Below, piece by piece: positions 38,022-47,473 of a DNA stretch of 64,000 nucleotides; position 1 is the first letter of the stretch, and each line of letters starts with the position of its first letter. Made by a program: the position numbers and the translations under genes. The DNA comes from Janthinobacterium lividum. GTDB taxonomy: Bacteria; Pseudomonadota; Gammaproteobacteria; Burkholderiales; Burkholderiaceae_D. The stretch lies in assembly GCF_034424625.1 (NCBI RefSeq), contig NZ_CP139976.1, positions 5,518,001 through 5,582,000 of the forward strand, given 5' to 3'. The notes under the pieces were generated by a model. It saw nothing but the letters and a program-made list of their open reading frames with translations. It made no database searches and was not told where the DNA came from.

Positions 38022-39500
38022 TTAGAAATTGAAGTAAAGGAAGACGGACGTCGTTGTCACCAGCACGGAGTACATTGCAAAGCAAAACAGGAACAGGGCA
38101 CCAGCCATTTTTGCCCGGCTCAAACCGCTCTGCATCAAGTCAAAGGAATTCTTTTGTCGGACAATCACAAAGGCCACCACGACTGCGCAGAAGCACAGGA
38201 AGTTCGCCGCCAATCCGGTAGGCAACCAGCGCAGCAGATAGTCGGTCAGCCAGCCGCCCCAGGCCAGCTGGCTGCTGGGGACCGCGGCCAGAGGCAACTG
38301 CTGAATCGATGCAAAATCAACCATGCCGCCCAGAATGCGACGTGCATCGTCCATATCCTTGGCGCGGAAGAAGACCCAGGTGACATTAATAAACAGGAAA
38401 GTCACCAGCCAGGCCAGCGGTTTCGGCATGCTCCAGCCCCGCCCGCTCCAGAAGCGGTGCAGCACCAGCGCGCCGCCGTGCAGCGCGCCCCAGATAATGA
38501 ACATCCAGCTGGCGCCATGCCACAGGCCACCCAGGACGAAAGTGGCCATCAAATTGAAATAGACACGTCCAGGCGAACAGCGATTGCCGCCGAGCGGGAT
38601 GTACAGGTAGTCGCGCAAGTAACGGCTCAGCGTCATGTGCCAACGGCGCCAGAAATCCTGGATATCGAGCGCCTTATATGGTGAGTTGAAATTGATCGGC
38701 AACCAGATGTTGAACAGCAGCGATGCACCGATCGCCATGTCGCAATAGCCGCTGAAATCAAAATACAGCTGGAAGGTATACGACAGGCTGGTCAGCCAGG
38801 CGCTGAAAAAATCCAGTTGTGTTTTGCCGTCGAAACCCGCGTTGGCCCAGATGGCAAAGGTGTCGGCGATCACGGCTTTCTTGAACAGGCCGATGCTGAA
38901 AATGAACAGTCCCAGCAGGATATTACGATGACGGATAGACAGATTACGGTGCGACTTGAACTGCGACATCATCTCGTGGTGATGAAGAATCGGACCGGCG
39001 ATCAGGTGCGGAAAGAAGGTGACGAACAGCGCGTAATTGAGGAAATCATATTCCTTGGCCTCGCCGCGATAGCTGTCGACCAGGTAGGCAATTTGCGTAA
39101 ACGTAAAAAAACTGATCCCCAATGGCAGCAAGATCTGCGGCACCACGTAGGCGGCGCCGAACACGCCATTAATATTGTCGACCAAAAAATTGGTGTACTT
39201 GAAGTAGCCGAGCAAGGCGAGATTCAAGCCTATGCTCAGCGTCAGGACGCTGCGCCGCGACAAAGGGAAATGCCGCGAACGGAAATCCGAAGCCAGGTGG
39301 TTACCGATCGAGAAATTGAACAGAATCGAGCCTAGCAACAAATGGATGTAGGCGGGATTCCAGTAGGCGTAAAAGAACAGACTGACCGCTACCAGCCATG
39401 CTTTACCCAGCACGACAAGCCGTATCCGGTTAAGGAAAAAATAGCCAAAGAACGAGACAGGCAGGAATAACAGAATGAACTGAGCGGAACTAAAAATCAT
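38022..39500 (-). CDS. MBOAT-family membrane O-acyltransferase (AlgI-like)
   Basis: 492 residues, polytopic. AlgI-type proteins pass acetyl groups across the inner membrane to a periplasmic SGNH partner. Diagnostic parts are SLFFYAYWNPAYIHLLLGSI near the start, YFDFSGYCDMAIG, DFWRRWHMTLSRYLRDYLYIPLGG and the catalytic-histidine block FVLGGLWHGASWMFIIWGALHG. It directly precedes the AlgJ/AlgX-like gene. Alginate genes are absent, so the substrate is most likely the polysaccharide made by this locus. Confidence 0.93.
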   Translation of the reverse strand: MIFSSAQFILLFLPVSFFGYFFLNRIRLVVLGKAWLVAVSLFFYAYWNPAYIHLLLGSILFNFSIGNHLASDFRSRHFPLSRRSVLTLSIGLNLALLGYFKYTNFLVDNINGVFGAAYVVPQILLPLGISFFTFTQIAYLVDSYRGEAKEYDFLNYALFVTFFPHLIAGPILHHHEMMSQFKSHRNLSIRHRNILLGLFIFSIGLFKKAVIADTFAIWANAGFDGKTQLDFFSAWLTSLSYTFQLYFDFSGYCDMAIGASLLFNIWLPINFNSPYKALDIQDFWRRWHMTLSRYLRDYLYIPLGGNRCSPGRVYFNLMATFVLGGLWHGASWMFIIWGALHGGALVLHRFWSGRGWSMPKPLAWLVTFLFINVTWVFFRAKDMDDARRILGGMVDFASIQQLPLAAVPSSQLAWGGWLTDYLLRWLPTGLAANFLCFCAVVVAFVIVRQKNSFDLMQSGLSRAKMAGALFLFCFAMYSVLVTTTSVFLYFNF

Positions 39501-39633
39501 CGGTGCAACCTTTTCTTTCGGCGTTTTCCACGCACTTGTCGCTCATTCGCGTCATCGTGATCAGAGTAAAATACATGACAATATATCTACTTGAAGCAAA
39601 AGCTTGCAAGTATTGTCGAGCAGCGGGATTGCG

Positions 39634-40476
39634 TCAAATTCTATCCAGCACCGGGAACGTCACATGCTCGAGCAGCTGCTCCACGGGCAGGACATCGCGC
39701 AGTGGGAGCCACATCTGGAGCCGGACGGGGGCCAGCTCGAGCGTCCTGCCATGCAGCTGCAACTCATGCAAAATCGCATCCTGTGCAAGCACGTTCAGGC
39801 GCCAGCAAGAGGGTAGATGGCGCACCATCGCCGAGGCGGCCGCAGCAGGCAAGCCGTCGTATGCCGTGACAATGGCGCCATGGGTATCCTCCAGCACCAC
39901 CATCGAGCACACGGGATCGCGATAGCAATATACGGCGCGCGCAAACGGCGGCAAGGGCAAGCTGGTGTCGGGCACAAGGTTGCCATCGGGCTCGAATGGC
40001 TGCTGATCGTTGCCCTCGCCCCCCCTGACCCAGCCATACATCCAGCGGTCCGCCACCTGGAAGCCATGCTTTTCATACACCGAATACTGGCTGGTCCACA
40101 GCGTCAGGTAATCTAACTGCTGTTCTCTCGCATGGGCAACAATGGCTTCCAGCATGCTGTTGGCGATACCCTTGCCGCGTTCCCGTTGTGCCACGCAGAC
40201 CAGGCCGATCATCGCGATACGGAGCGTGCACTCACCCAGCGGATACTGTTTTTCCCGCAACACCAGTCCGCCGACAGTCACCGTGCCGATGCGCGCTTCG
40301 GCAAAAATCACGCCGTTCGGTGCCGCCGACAGCCAGGGAAAATGACGCTGCAGCGTCACACCACGGTTTTTACTTTGGAAAAAAACCTCCCAAAACAACG
40401 CTTTCAAGGCCTCGGATGCCACCGTGGAGAGTGTGATTGTCACGCCCTCTGCATGAACCATTTTCGACGATTCCAT
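39634..40476 (-). CDS. GNAT-family N-acetyltransferase
   Basis: 280 residues. The first 150 form a GNAT domain with the acetyl-CoA loop QRERGKGIANSMLEAI and the following helix-strand SQYSVYEKHGFQVADR. The remaining 130 residues are a second domain with RMSxx-type features not identified; the two-domain layout recalls Eis-like proteins. It may N-acetylate an amino sugar precursor for the locus, but could equally be unrelated. Flanked by the chain-length gene and the O-acetylation pair on the same strand. Confidence 0.8.
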   Translation of the reverse strand: MESSKMVHAEGVTITLSTVASEALKALFWEVFFQSKNRGVTLQRHFPWLSAAPNGVIFAEARIGTVTVGGLVLREKQYPLGECTLRIAMIGLVCVAQRERGKGIANSMLEAIVAHAREQQLDYLTLWTSQYSVYEKHGFQVADRWMYGWVRGGEGNDQQPFEPDGNLVPDTSLPLPPFARAVYCYRDPVCSMVVLEDTHGAIVTAYDGLPAAAASAMVRHLPSCWRLNVLAQDAILHELQLHGRTLELAPVRLQMWLPLRDVLPVEQLLEHVTFPVLDRI

Positions 40477-40613
40477 CAGTTAATCCGCTCCAACATGAAC
40501 AGTGAGAAGAGGCAGCAGACGGCATTCGCGGTGGCACGCCCAGCAGATGCCATCAACCGATGCATGCGTCGGCCAACACAGCTGCCAGGCACCTAGCGAC
40601 TGCCGCGTCCCAC

Positions 40614-41858
40614 TCAAGGACGAACGCCATCCATATTCAGCGCCCACCATTTACGCAGCAAGACGATCGCCGAGGACAGGAAGAAGCCGAATAGCAGACT
40701 GAGCAACAATACTGCGGACATGCGGATATTGCGTTTCTCAGGCAAGGTAGGGCCGGCGATGAAGCGGCTCTTTTCCAGATACAAATTGATGGAGCGCTGG
40801 TTATCAATCGTGATCATGTTATACACTTCCTTGACCACTTCATCGTTCAGGTTTTTGGTCTTGAAGACGCCTTCCTTCACCGCTTCAAGGCCGCGCAGCA
40901 GCGCTTCGCCCGATTGGTTGGTATCAAGCAGGCTCTTGGCCTGGTCGTAGTACTCGCGCAACAGAATACTCTGCGCCTGCTCGCGCTTGAGGCGGATGAT
41001 GGTTTCGCTGGTGCTCAAGGCTTCCACTTCACCGGACATCAGATGGGTAATGGGCGACAAATAACGGGCGCTGTCTTCCGTGACTGAAATCACCGAGGTT
41101 GCCGACTTGTTCGCCGCTTCAGGGTAACTGCCCACGATTTTCTTGAGCACCACGCCTTTGCGCTGATACATCTCCAGCCGTTCATTCATGCTGATGATGT
41201 CGTTATCAAGCTTGGTGATCTTGGCCGATAATTCAATGTGCTTGAAACGCAGCACATCGGAGTAATTGGAGTAGATGATGCTGTCGATGGCATAGCGTCC
41301 CAACAAGCCCACCATGCGCTGGGCGCTCTCGGCACTGCCTGCGGCATAGGAAATACGCAAACCAATTACATTATTGCCGCCATCCTTGGGTTGCTCCATC
41401 AGCTCCTTGGCGTCCATCTTGGTGAAGGGGAAAATCGGCTCCACCATCTTGCTGAATCCGTCACCGCTGGCCATGGCCTTGCGCAGTCCCCCGATACCGT
41501 CGACTCCCTGCAGCTTGTTCGCCTGCACAAAAGCGTCAAAGCGCTCGCTGGTACTGAAGGCGGCGGCATAGCGTTTGTAATCCGCCAATACGATACCCGG
41601 ATTACCTTCCTTGTCCTTGTCCTTTTTCGGATCCTTGTCCTTGTCCTTGTCCAGCGTCTCCAGCGGCAAGGGAATCGGACCGCCAAACTGCAAGAAGCCT
41701 TCGCTACGATACTGCCCCAGATACAAGGCACCGGACACGGCGATGGCCATGACCGCTATCGTGGCGGCGCCAATCCACTTGCGCGCGTCACGCAAGGCTT
41801 TAACATAATTGACAACGTTTTCGCCATTGTGCTTGTCAAGCTGATTCAAATTTTCCAT
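40614..41858 (-). CDS. Wzz-like polysaccharide chain-length determinant
   Basis: 414 residues. Two membrane helices (about 27-47 and 380-402) bracket a long periplasmic helical region, the co-polymerase layout. The C-terminal side has LPEKRNIRMSAVLLLSLLFGFFLSSAIVLLRKW with the proline-containing approach to TM2. There is no kinase domain, so it is the O-antigen/Wzz type and not Wzc. Residues about 68-83 are a Lys-Asp run coded by TTGTCC hexamers (complement). It would set the chain length made by the Wzy of this locus. Confidence 0.85.
   Translation of the reverse strand: MENLNQLDKHNGENVVNYVKALRDARKWIGAATIAVMAIAVSGALYLGQYRSEGFLQFGGPIPLPLETLDKDKDKDPKKDKDKEGNPGIVLADYKRYAAAFSTSERFDAFVQANKLQGVDGIGGLRKAMASGDGFSKMVEPIFPFTKMDAKELMEQPKDGGNNVIGLRISYAAGSAESAQRMVGLLGRYAIDSIIYSNYSDVLRFKHIELSAKITKLDNDIISMNERLEMYQRKGVVLKKIVGSYPEAANKSATSVISVTEDSARYLSPITHLMSGEVEALSTSETIIRLKREQAQSILLREYYDQAKSLLDTNQSGEALLRGLEAVKEGVFKTKNLNDEVVKEVYNMITIDNQRSINLYLEKSRFIAGPTLPEKRNIRMSAVLLLSLLFGFFLSSAIVLLRKWWALNMDGVRP
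41611..41652. repeat. TTGTCC hexanucleotide repeats inside the Wzz-like gene
   Basis: Two adjacent TTGTCC units (41611-41622) and three more (41635-41652) are separated by 12 bases. On the coding strand each unit is GACAAG or its rotation (Asp-Lys), so changes in copy number keep frame but alter the length of the charged run. Confidence 0.8.
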
Positions 41859-41934
41859 GTTTCTTCTTTAGAAAGTAAATATATCCATCCACCGGTACCG
41901 CAAGACACGAAGTGCGCGGGCTGGGCCTGATTAT

Positions 41935-43848
41935 TCAAGGCGGCGGCGATACGGCATCGCCACGGGCGCACCAGATCAAATCTTCAATGCCGCACTGAGG
42001 TGCATATTCGGTTACCGCCTGCAGCAGCAAGGCGCGTACGGCTTCATGATCAAACCGTGCGCATGCTTGCGTCAAGTCATCGAGCAGCAGCTCCAGCTGC
42101 GGCCAGGGCAATTCGGCTTCCTGGGCACGCATGATCAAGGGATGATCGGTACCTTCAACGTTATCGCCGATCAGCAGTTCCTCATACAATTTTTCGCCGG
42201 GACGCAAGCCCACATGATGGATCTCAATGGTGCCATTCGGCGTCTGTTCGCTGCGCACTTCCAGACCGCTCAGATGCACCATGCGCTTGGCCAGATCGAC
42301 GATCTTCACCGGATCGCCCATGTCCAGCACGAAGACGTCGCCTCCTTCGCCCATGGCGCCCGCTTGCAGAACCAGTTGTGCGGCTTCCGGAATGGTCATG
42401 AAGTAACGCGTGATTTCAGGATGGGTAATGGTAATGGGGCCGCCTGCCATGATCTGTTTGCGGAACAGGGGGACGACAGAACCGGATGAGCCCAGGACAT
42501 TACCAAAGCGCACCATGCAGAAACGCGTCTTGTCCTGTTCGCGGGAAAATGCCTGCAAGATCAATTCCGCCAGGCGCTTGGTCGAGCCCATGACATTGGT
42601 TGGGCGCACGGCCTTGTCGGTGGAAATCAGCACAAAGCGCTTCACCCCGGCGGCGATGGCCGCCCGTGCCATGCTCAGCGTCCCCAGGGCATTGTTGCGT
42701 ATCCCCTCGATCGGGTTGTGCTCCACCAACGGCACATGCTTGTATGCGGCGGCGTGATATACCGTTTCCACCTTGAACGTGCGCAGGATCTTTTCACATT
42801 TCTCGGTTTCCAGGACGGAGCCCAGGAATGGCAACAGTTCGAGTTCGATATGCTGCGCCTTGCGCAAGCCCTGCAACTCCTGTTCGATGGTATACAGGGC
42901 AAATTCCGACATCTCGAGCAAGATCAGGCGCGCAGGCCGCTGACGCAGAATCTGGCGGCACAATTCGGAACCGATGGAGCCGCCGGCGCCCGTGACCATG
43001 ACGGTCTTTCCCGTGATACACATAGCCATCAAGTCATGGTCAGGCTCGACTGCGTCACGGCCCAGCAAATCCTCAATCTCGATCTCGCGCAGGTCCTGCA
43101 AGCGAACCAGACCGCTGATCAGGCTCTTGATCGGCGGGGTCACCAGCGTCTTGATCTTCAGGGGTTCCAGCTTGTCGAGGATACGGCGCTGCTGTGCACG
43201 CGACAAGGATGGCAGGGCCACCAGGATCTTGGTGATGCCCTTGTCAGCCACAAGTTCCGGCAAGTCTTCGGGGGCATACACGCGAATGCCGGCGATGATT
43301 GCGCCGTGCAACTCTTTTTTCTCATCGATCAGCGCCACCGGGCGGTACTCGGTGCCATAGCTCAGCGTCTGTGCCAACTGGCTGCCGGAAGCGCCGGCGC
43401 CATAAATGGCGACAGGAATGCCACCGGTCACGCCCGATACCCGTGCGAAATAGCCGCGCGCCATGAAACGGCTGGCCGTCACGTACATGATCGCACTGAC
43501 CCAGTAAATGCCAAAGACACCGCGCGACAGGCCGATCATGTGCGTCGAGAAAGCCGCAAAGGCCAGCAAGACCGCCACCGACAGCGTCACGCCCAGCACC
43601 ACCACGTAGACTATCTTGTAGTCGATAAAGCGGATCACCGCACGATACAGTCCCAGCTTGATAAAGATCGGAATCGAGATCAGTGGCGCCAGGAGAATCA
43701 GCCAGAAGTACGGGCGGAATACGGCGAGGCTGACACCGTCAAAGCGCAGCAGTATCGCCACGCAAAATGTCAGTGGCAAAAAGAAAATGTCCGCAGATGC
43801 GGCGATCAGCTGCTTTTGCAAGCGCGGGAAATTCGATAAAGGAGTCAT
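41935..43848 (-). CDS. WbpM/CapD-type membrane UDP-sugar 4,6-dehydratase
   Basis: 637 residues from the ATG at 43848. Four N-terminal helices and a CoA-binding-like domain (VAIYGAGASGSQLAQTL) are followed by the dehydratase domain with GAGGSIGSELCRQIL, AAYKHVPLVEHNPIEGIRNN and VLISTDKAVRPTNVMGSTKRLAE. Converts UDP-GlcNAc to the 4-keto-6-deoxy intermediate. It follows the reductase/epimerase and initiating transferase genes, the order seen in UDP-QuiNAc/FucNAc loci (WbpV-L-M; WreQ-U-V). Confidence 0.92.
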   Translation of the reverse strand: MTPLSNFPRLQKQLIAASADIFFLPLTFCVAILLRFDGVSLAVFRPYFWLILLAPLISIPIFIKLGLYRAVIRFIDYKIVYVVVLGVTLSVAVLLAFAAFSTHMIGLSRGVFGIYWVSAIMYVTASRFMARGYFARVSGVTGGIPVAIYGAGASGSQLAQTLSYGTEYRPVALIDEKKELHGAIIAGIRVYAPEDLPELVADKGITKILVALPSLSRAQQRRILDKLEPLKIKTLVTPPIKSLISGLVRLQDLREIEIEDLLGRDAVEPDHDLMAMCITGKTVMVTGAGGSIGSELCRQILRQRPARLILLEMSEFALYTIEQELQGLRKAQHIELELLPFLGSVLETEKCEKILRTFKVETVYHAAAYKHVPLVEHNPIEGIRNNALGTLSMARAAIAAGVKRFVLISTDKAVRPTNVMGSTKRLAELILQAFSREQDKTRFCMVRFGNVLGSSGSVVPLFRKQIMAGGPITITHPEITRYFMTIPEAAQLVLQAGAMGEGGDVFVLDMGDPVKIVDLAKRMVHLSGLEVRSEQTPNGTIEIHHVGLRPGEKLYEELLIGDNVEGTDHPLIMRAQEAELPWPQLELLLDDLTQACARFDHEAVRALLLQAVTEYAPQCGIEDLIWCARGDAVSPPP

Positions 43849-43888
43849 CAATTCTTACCAATCTCAATATGCAGGCGCAACCTGGGCA

Positions 43889-44449
43889 TCAATGCGTGAT
43901 GCCATCGCGACGCACCACTTTCAGGAAGGTCAGGAAGATAATTTTCAAGTCGAGGAAAAACGACTGGCGCTGCAGATATTCGGCGTCCAGGCGAACCTTG
44001 TCCGGTATCGGCAATTCATCGCGGCCGTTGATTTGCGCCCAGCCGGTCAAGCCCGGCAATACCTGGTCTACGCCATATTCGGTACGCAAGGCAATCAGGT
44101 CATCCTGGTTGAACAGGGCGGGACGCGGGCCGACAAAACTCATGTCACCGGCAAGGATGCTCCACAGCTGCGGCAACTCATCCAGGCTGGATTTACGCAG
44201 GAACGGGCCGACTGGCGTCAGGAAACGCTTGGGATCGGACAGCAAATGGGTCGCGACCGCCGGGGTATCCACACGCATGGTGCGAAATTTCGGCATCCGG
44301 AAAATACGGTTATGGCGCCCCACGCGGTCCGACCAATACACGATGGGCCCGGGCGAGGTCAGTTTGACCAGCACGGCGACCACCAGCAGCGGTATGGACA
44401 GCACGACAACAGCCAGCAAGGCAACACTTACATCAAACAAACGTTTCAT
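43889..44449 (-). CDS. Undecaprenyl-phosphate sugar-phosphate transferase (short PglC/WreU-like)
   Basis: 186 residues. One N-terminal re-entrant or membrane helix (LFDVSVALLAVVVLSIPLLV) and the bacterial sugar transferase signatures FRMPKFRTMRVD, LRKSSLDELPQLWSIL, DMSFVGPRPAL and PGLTGWAQINGRDELP. It lacks the four extra helices of WcaJ/WbaP, so it is the minimal monotopic form. It starts the repeat unit on the lipid carrier. Its start codon abuts the preceding gene's stop. Confidence 0.93.
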   Translation of the reverse strand: MKRLFDVSVALLAVVVLSIPLLVVAVLVKLTSPGPIVYWSDRVGRHNRIFRMPKFRTMRVDTPAVATHLLSDPKRFLTPVGPFLRKSSLDELPQLWSILAGDMSFVGPRPALFNQDDLIALRTEYGVDQVLPGLTGWAQINGRDELPIPDKVRLDAEYLQRQSFFLDLKIIFLTFLKVVRRDGITH

Positions 44450-45391
44450 TTAATTTCCCCGCGCCGCACGACGCAAACCTTCATCCACACTCAACGGCGG
44501 CACCCAGCCAAGCAGCTGTCGCGCCTTTGAAATATCCACCTGCAAGGACCCGCACAAGCGTTGCGCGAAGCCCCGTTTTCCGATCATCGCGCATGCCGCG
44601 CCCAGCATCCATGCCGGTACCGGCAGCAGCCGCGCGGGCTTGCCCAGCGCCTGGCCCATACGGCGCAGCAGCTGGCTCGTCGACAAGTCTTCGCCATCGG
44701 CCGCCAGCCAGACCTGATTGGCCGCCGCCGGGTGTTCAGCGCATACGGCAACCAGGTCAGCCAAATTGCCCAGCGCGACCAGGCTGCGCCGATTCTGGAT
44801 CGCTCCCAGCGGCAGCGGCACGCCGCGCCGCAGCCAGCGCATCATGCTGAGAAAATTGGCCCCGACGCCAGGCCCATACACCAGCGGCGGCCGTATCACC
44901 ACCACCTGCATGCCGGTTTCCTTGGCCAGCGCAAACAATCCCTGCTCGGCTTCCAGCTTGGAAATACCATACGGATCCGACGGTGCCGGAACATCGCTTT
45001 CAGAGAAGGCCTGTCCAGGCAGCGTCGCTTCGCCATTCACCTTGATGGAACTGATAAACACAAAACGCCGTACTCCCGCGCGGGCGGCGCAACGCGCCAG
45101 GTGCAGGGTGCCATCGACATTTACACGGCGAAATTCCTGCAGCGGATCGGCCGCCGTCTCATTCATCACATGCACGCGCGCCGCGGCATGCACGACGACA
45201 CTCACCGAGTCGAAAGCATGATCCCAGCATGTCTGGCTGGACAGGTCATCGATGACAAACGTTTCCACCGTATCAGGAAACACGGCACCGGCATCGCGCG
45301 TGCAGGCACGAATGCGCCCATCGCCCATGCGGGCCAGCCGTTCAATCAATGCGGCGCCGACAAATCCGGTCGCTCCAGTCAATAACACCAC
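44450..45391 (-). CDS. NAD-dependent sugar epimerase/4-ketoreductase (WbpV/WreQ-like)
   Basis: 313 residues from a GTG at 45391 (the nearby ATG at 45398 is out of frame). A Rossmann start LLTGATGFVGAALIERLA, then VVHAAARVHV, FISSIKVNGE and the catalytic SDPYGISKLEAEQ (YxxxK). It belongs with the reductases that turn the 4-keto-6-deoxy intermediate into UDP-QuiNAc or the epimer UDP-FucNAc. The next two genes are the initiating transferase and the 4,6-dehydratase. Confidence 0.85.
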   Translation of the reverse strand: MVLLTGATGFVGAALIERLARMGDGRIRACTRDAGAVFPDTVETFVIDDLSSQTCWDHAFDSVSVVVHAAARVHVMNETAADPLQEFRRVNVDGTLHLARCAARAGVRRFVFISSIKVNGEATLPGQAFSESDVPAPSDPYGISKLEAEQGLFALAKETGMQVVVIRPPLVYGPGVGANFLSMMRWLRRGVPLPLGAIQNRRSLVALGNLADLVAVCAEHPAAANQVWLAADGEDLSTSQLLRRMGQALGKPARLLPVPAWMLGAACAMIGKRGFAQRLCGSLQVDISKARQLLGWVPPLSVDEGLRRAARGN

Positions 45392-45470
45392 AATACATTC
45401 CTAATCAAAAACCTCGGGACAGGATACCGGGCCGGCATCCTGTGCGCCGCATGGGCGGCTTATCCTGCCA

Positions 45471-46562
45471 TTAGCGCGCCTGGCGCGGCGTGTCAAACAA
45501 GGCGGCATACTTCGCCGAAATTGTGCTCCACGTATAATTTTCTTCCGCGATCCGCTTCATGGTACGCCCAATCGCCTGCAGCTCATCTGGCTGCACGGTA
45601 TTGAGGATGGCCAGCAAGCCGGCTTCATCGTCGAAGTATCGGGCCTGATTTTGCGTTGTTTCCCGGTTATAGCTCACGCCAAATGCCAGAATGGGCAAGC
45701 CCAGGTACATCGCTTCCACCAGCGAAGGATTCGTTCCACCGGCGCTGTGGCCATGCACATACATGCGGCAATTGCTGCGCAACTGGTTCAGGATAGCCTG
45801 GTCATAAATCGGATCAAGCAAGTGCACATGCGCCACCTGCGCATATTTTTGCTTCAGTTCCTGCCCGTACGCGCTATTGGCCCAATTACCGACAATCACC
45901 AGTGGCATGCGCGTCTGCGAAGCAAAGACATCGATGATCAAGTGCACATTATTTTCCGGCTCGATGCGGCATACCTTGAAGGCATAGTCATGCTGCAAGA
46001 AGGGAAAGCGCTGCAGTACCTCGCCGCTGATGGGCTGCTGCGTCACATGGTCGGCACCATACGCAATCAGTTCGCTGGGGCGGCCATATTGCGCGCTGAC
46101 GTATTGCTGAATCGCCTTGTTGTCCGCAATCGTCACGTCGGCAAAACGTACCGCCGTCGCTTCGGAAAGCTTCAGGAACCATTTGGCGAAACGTCCCCAT
46201 TTGGCGCGGCGCCACTCCATGCCATCGATATTGACAATGACTTTCTTCTTGCTCAGCAATTTAATAACAGGCAAGAAAATACAGCCTGAGACCCCGAGGA
46301 TCACAAGCACGTCCGCATAGCGTAATGCAGATAGCATAGAAACGATATCGTATGGAATACTCTGCACGCCATTCGCGTCCAGATTGACATATTTCAGCTT
46401 GACGCCCTTGTACGTCGGCGGCTGCTCGGCATATTTTTTGCCACTGCAGTATACGGTGATATCAAACTTGCCGCACAGATTATCCGTCAGGTGCTCGGTC
46501 AGCGTTTCCCAGCCACCGTATTTTGCCGGCAAGCCCACCGTTCCAATAATTGCAATCTTCAT
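45471..46562 (-). CDS. DUF1972/GT4-type glycosyltransferase
   Basis: 363 residues. Starts MKIAIIGTVGLPAKYGGWETLTEHL, the DUF1972 signature seen in rhamnosyl- and related transferases. The second half is GT-B with KVCRIEPENNVHLIIDVF, PLVIVGNW and the donor-site GGTNPSLVEAMYLGLPILAFGVSYNRET. Adds a sugar to the growing repeat at the cytoplasmic face; the sugar is not predictable. Confidence 0.88.
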   Translation of the reverse strand: MKIAIIGTVGLPAKYGGWETLTEHLTDNLCGKFDITVYCSGKKYAEQPPTYKGVKLKYVNLDANGVQSIPYDIVSMLSALRYADVLVILGVSGCIFLPVIKLLSKKKVIVNIDGMEWRRAKWGRFAKWFLKLSEATAVRFADVTIADNKAIQQYVSAQYGRPSELIAYGADHVTQQPISGEVLQRFPFLQHDYAFKVCRIEPENNVHLIIDVFASQTRMPLVIVGNWANSAYGQELKQKYAQVAHVHLLDPIYDQAILNQLRSNCRMYVHGHSAGGTNPSLVEAMYLGLPILAFGVSYNRETTQNQARYFDDEAGLLAILNTVQPDELQAIGRTMKRIAEENYTWSTISAKYAALFDTPRQAR

Positions 46563-46664
46563 TGACCAACCTTCATTTTTAACTTGTCATTCAACACAAA
46601 TGCCCTCTCGCGCATACGCTGCACACTGCCTGCAACCAGACGATACGATAGGCAATACAGGTAA

Positions 46665-47471
46665 TTATTTACGGAAATACCTTAGCTTCAGCACATCTGA
46701 CAATATTCTCAAGCAACCGAATGCGACGGAAATCAACAGGCAGCCGATGCCATAAAAGCGCCAATGGCGCAGCATCACTTTCTTTGCGCGGAATTCATTC
46801 ATACGCATCTTGAACAGTGCCGAAGACAGGCCGCCCGTGCTGCCCGGCGCGCGCGACAGCGTCGTCATCGGCTGAGGAACGAAATGCACGGCCTTGGCCC
46901 GCGCATTAATATTGAACAGATAGGCATAGTCTTCGCAATAGCGCATCAACGGCACGCCCAGGCCCAGGTTACGCCGCACTGTCAGGCAAGGGGTATACAC
47001 GGGATTGAGCGCCGCCAGCAGATACTTGAACGGCAAATGGCGCAGGCGCCCCGCATACCAGCGCGCATTGATGGCATTGATATTGGTCGGCGTATCGACG
47101 GGATGATAAACAATGTCGCACGTATCCTGCTTCAGGTAGCCGAGCAGGAAATCAATTTTCTCTGGGGTAAACCGGTCATCCGAGTCCAGAAATGCCACGA
47201 AGCTGAAGCGCGCACGGCGCACGCCCAGGTTGCGTGCCGATTGGGGGCCACTGTTTTTCGCTAGGCGGTAAACCCGTACCGGCACGCCCGACGAATTACT
47301 ACCGGGCAATTTTTCGGCCAGCACCAGATTGGGCGAGCAGTCGTCGACGACCACGATCTCAACCTGTTCAATGGAGGTGGTCGTGACGGACTCGATGGCA
47401 TCAAGCAAAGCTTCATGGCGCGCATACGCGGGAATGACCACGGTAATGCCAAATGTTTTTCCGATAGTCAT
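46665..47471 (-). CDS. GT2 family glycosyltransferase
   Basis: 268 residues. The GT-A fold start TVVIPAYARHEALLDAIESV, VVVDDCSPN and the metal-binding FVAFLDSDDRFTPEK are clear. A hydrophobic C-terminal segment (GCLLISVAFGCLRILSDVL) may attach it to the membrane. The gene starts two bases after the EpsG-type gene's stop, implying coupling. Repeat-unit assembly. Confidence 0.88.
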   Translation of the reverse strand: MTIGKTFGITVVIPAYARHEALLDAIESVTTTSIEQVEIVVVDDCSPNLVLAEKLPGSNSSGVPVRVYRLAKNSGPQSARNLGVRRARFSFVAFLDSDDRFTPEKIDFLLGYLKQDTCDIVYHPVDTPTNINAINARWYAGRLRHLPFKYLLAALNPVYTPCLTVRRNLGLGVPLMRYCEDYAYLFNINARAKAVHFVPQPMTTLSRAPGSTGGLSSALFKMRMNEFRAKKVMLRHWRFYGIGCLLISVAFGCLRILSDVLKLRYFRK

Positions 47472-47473
47472 AA

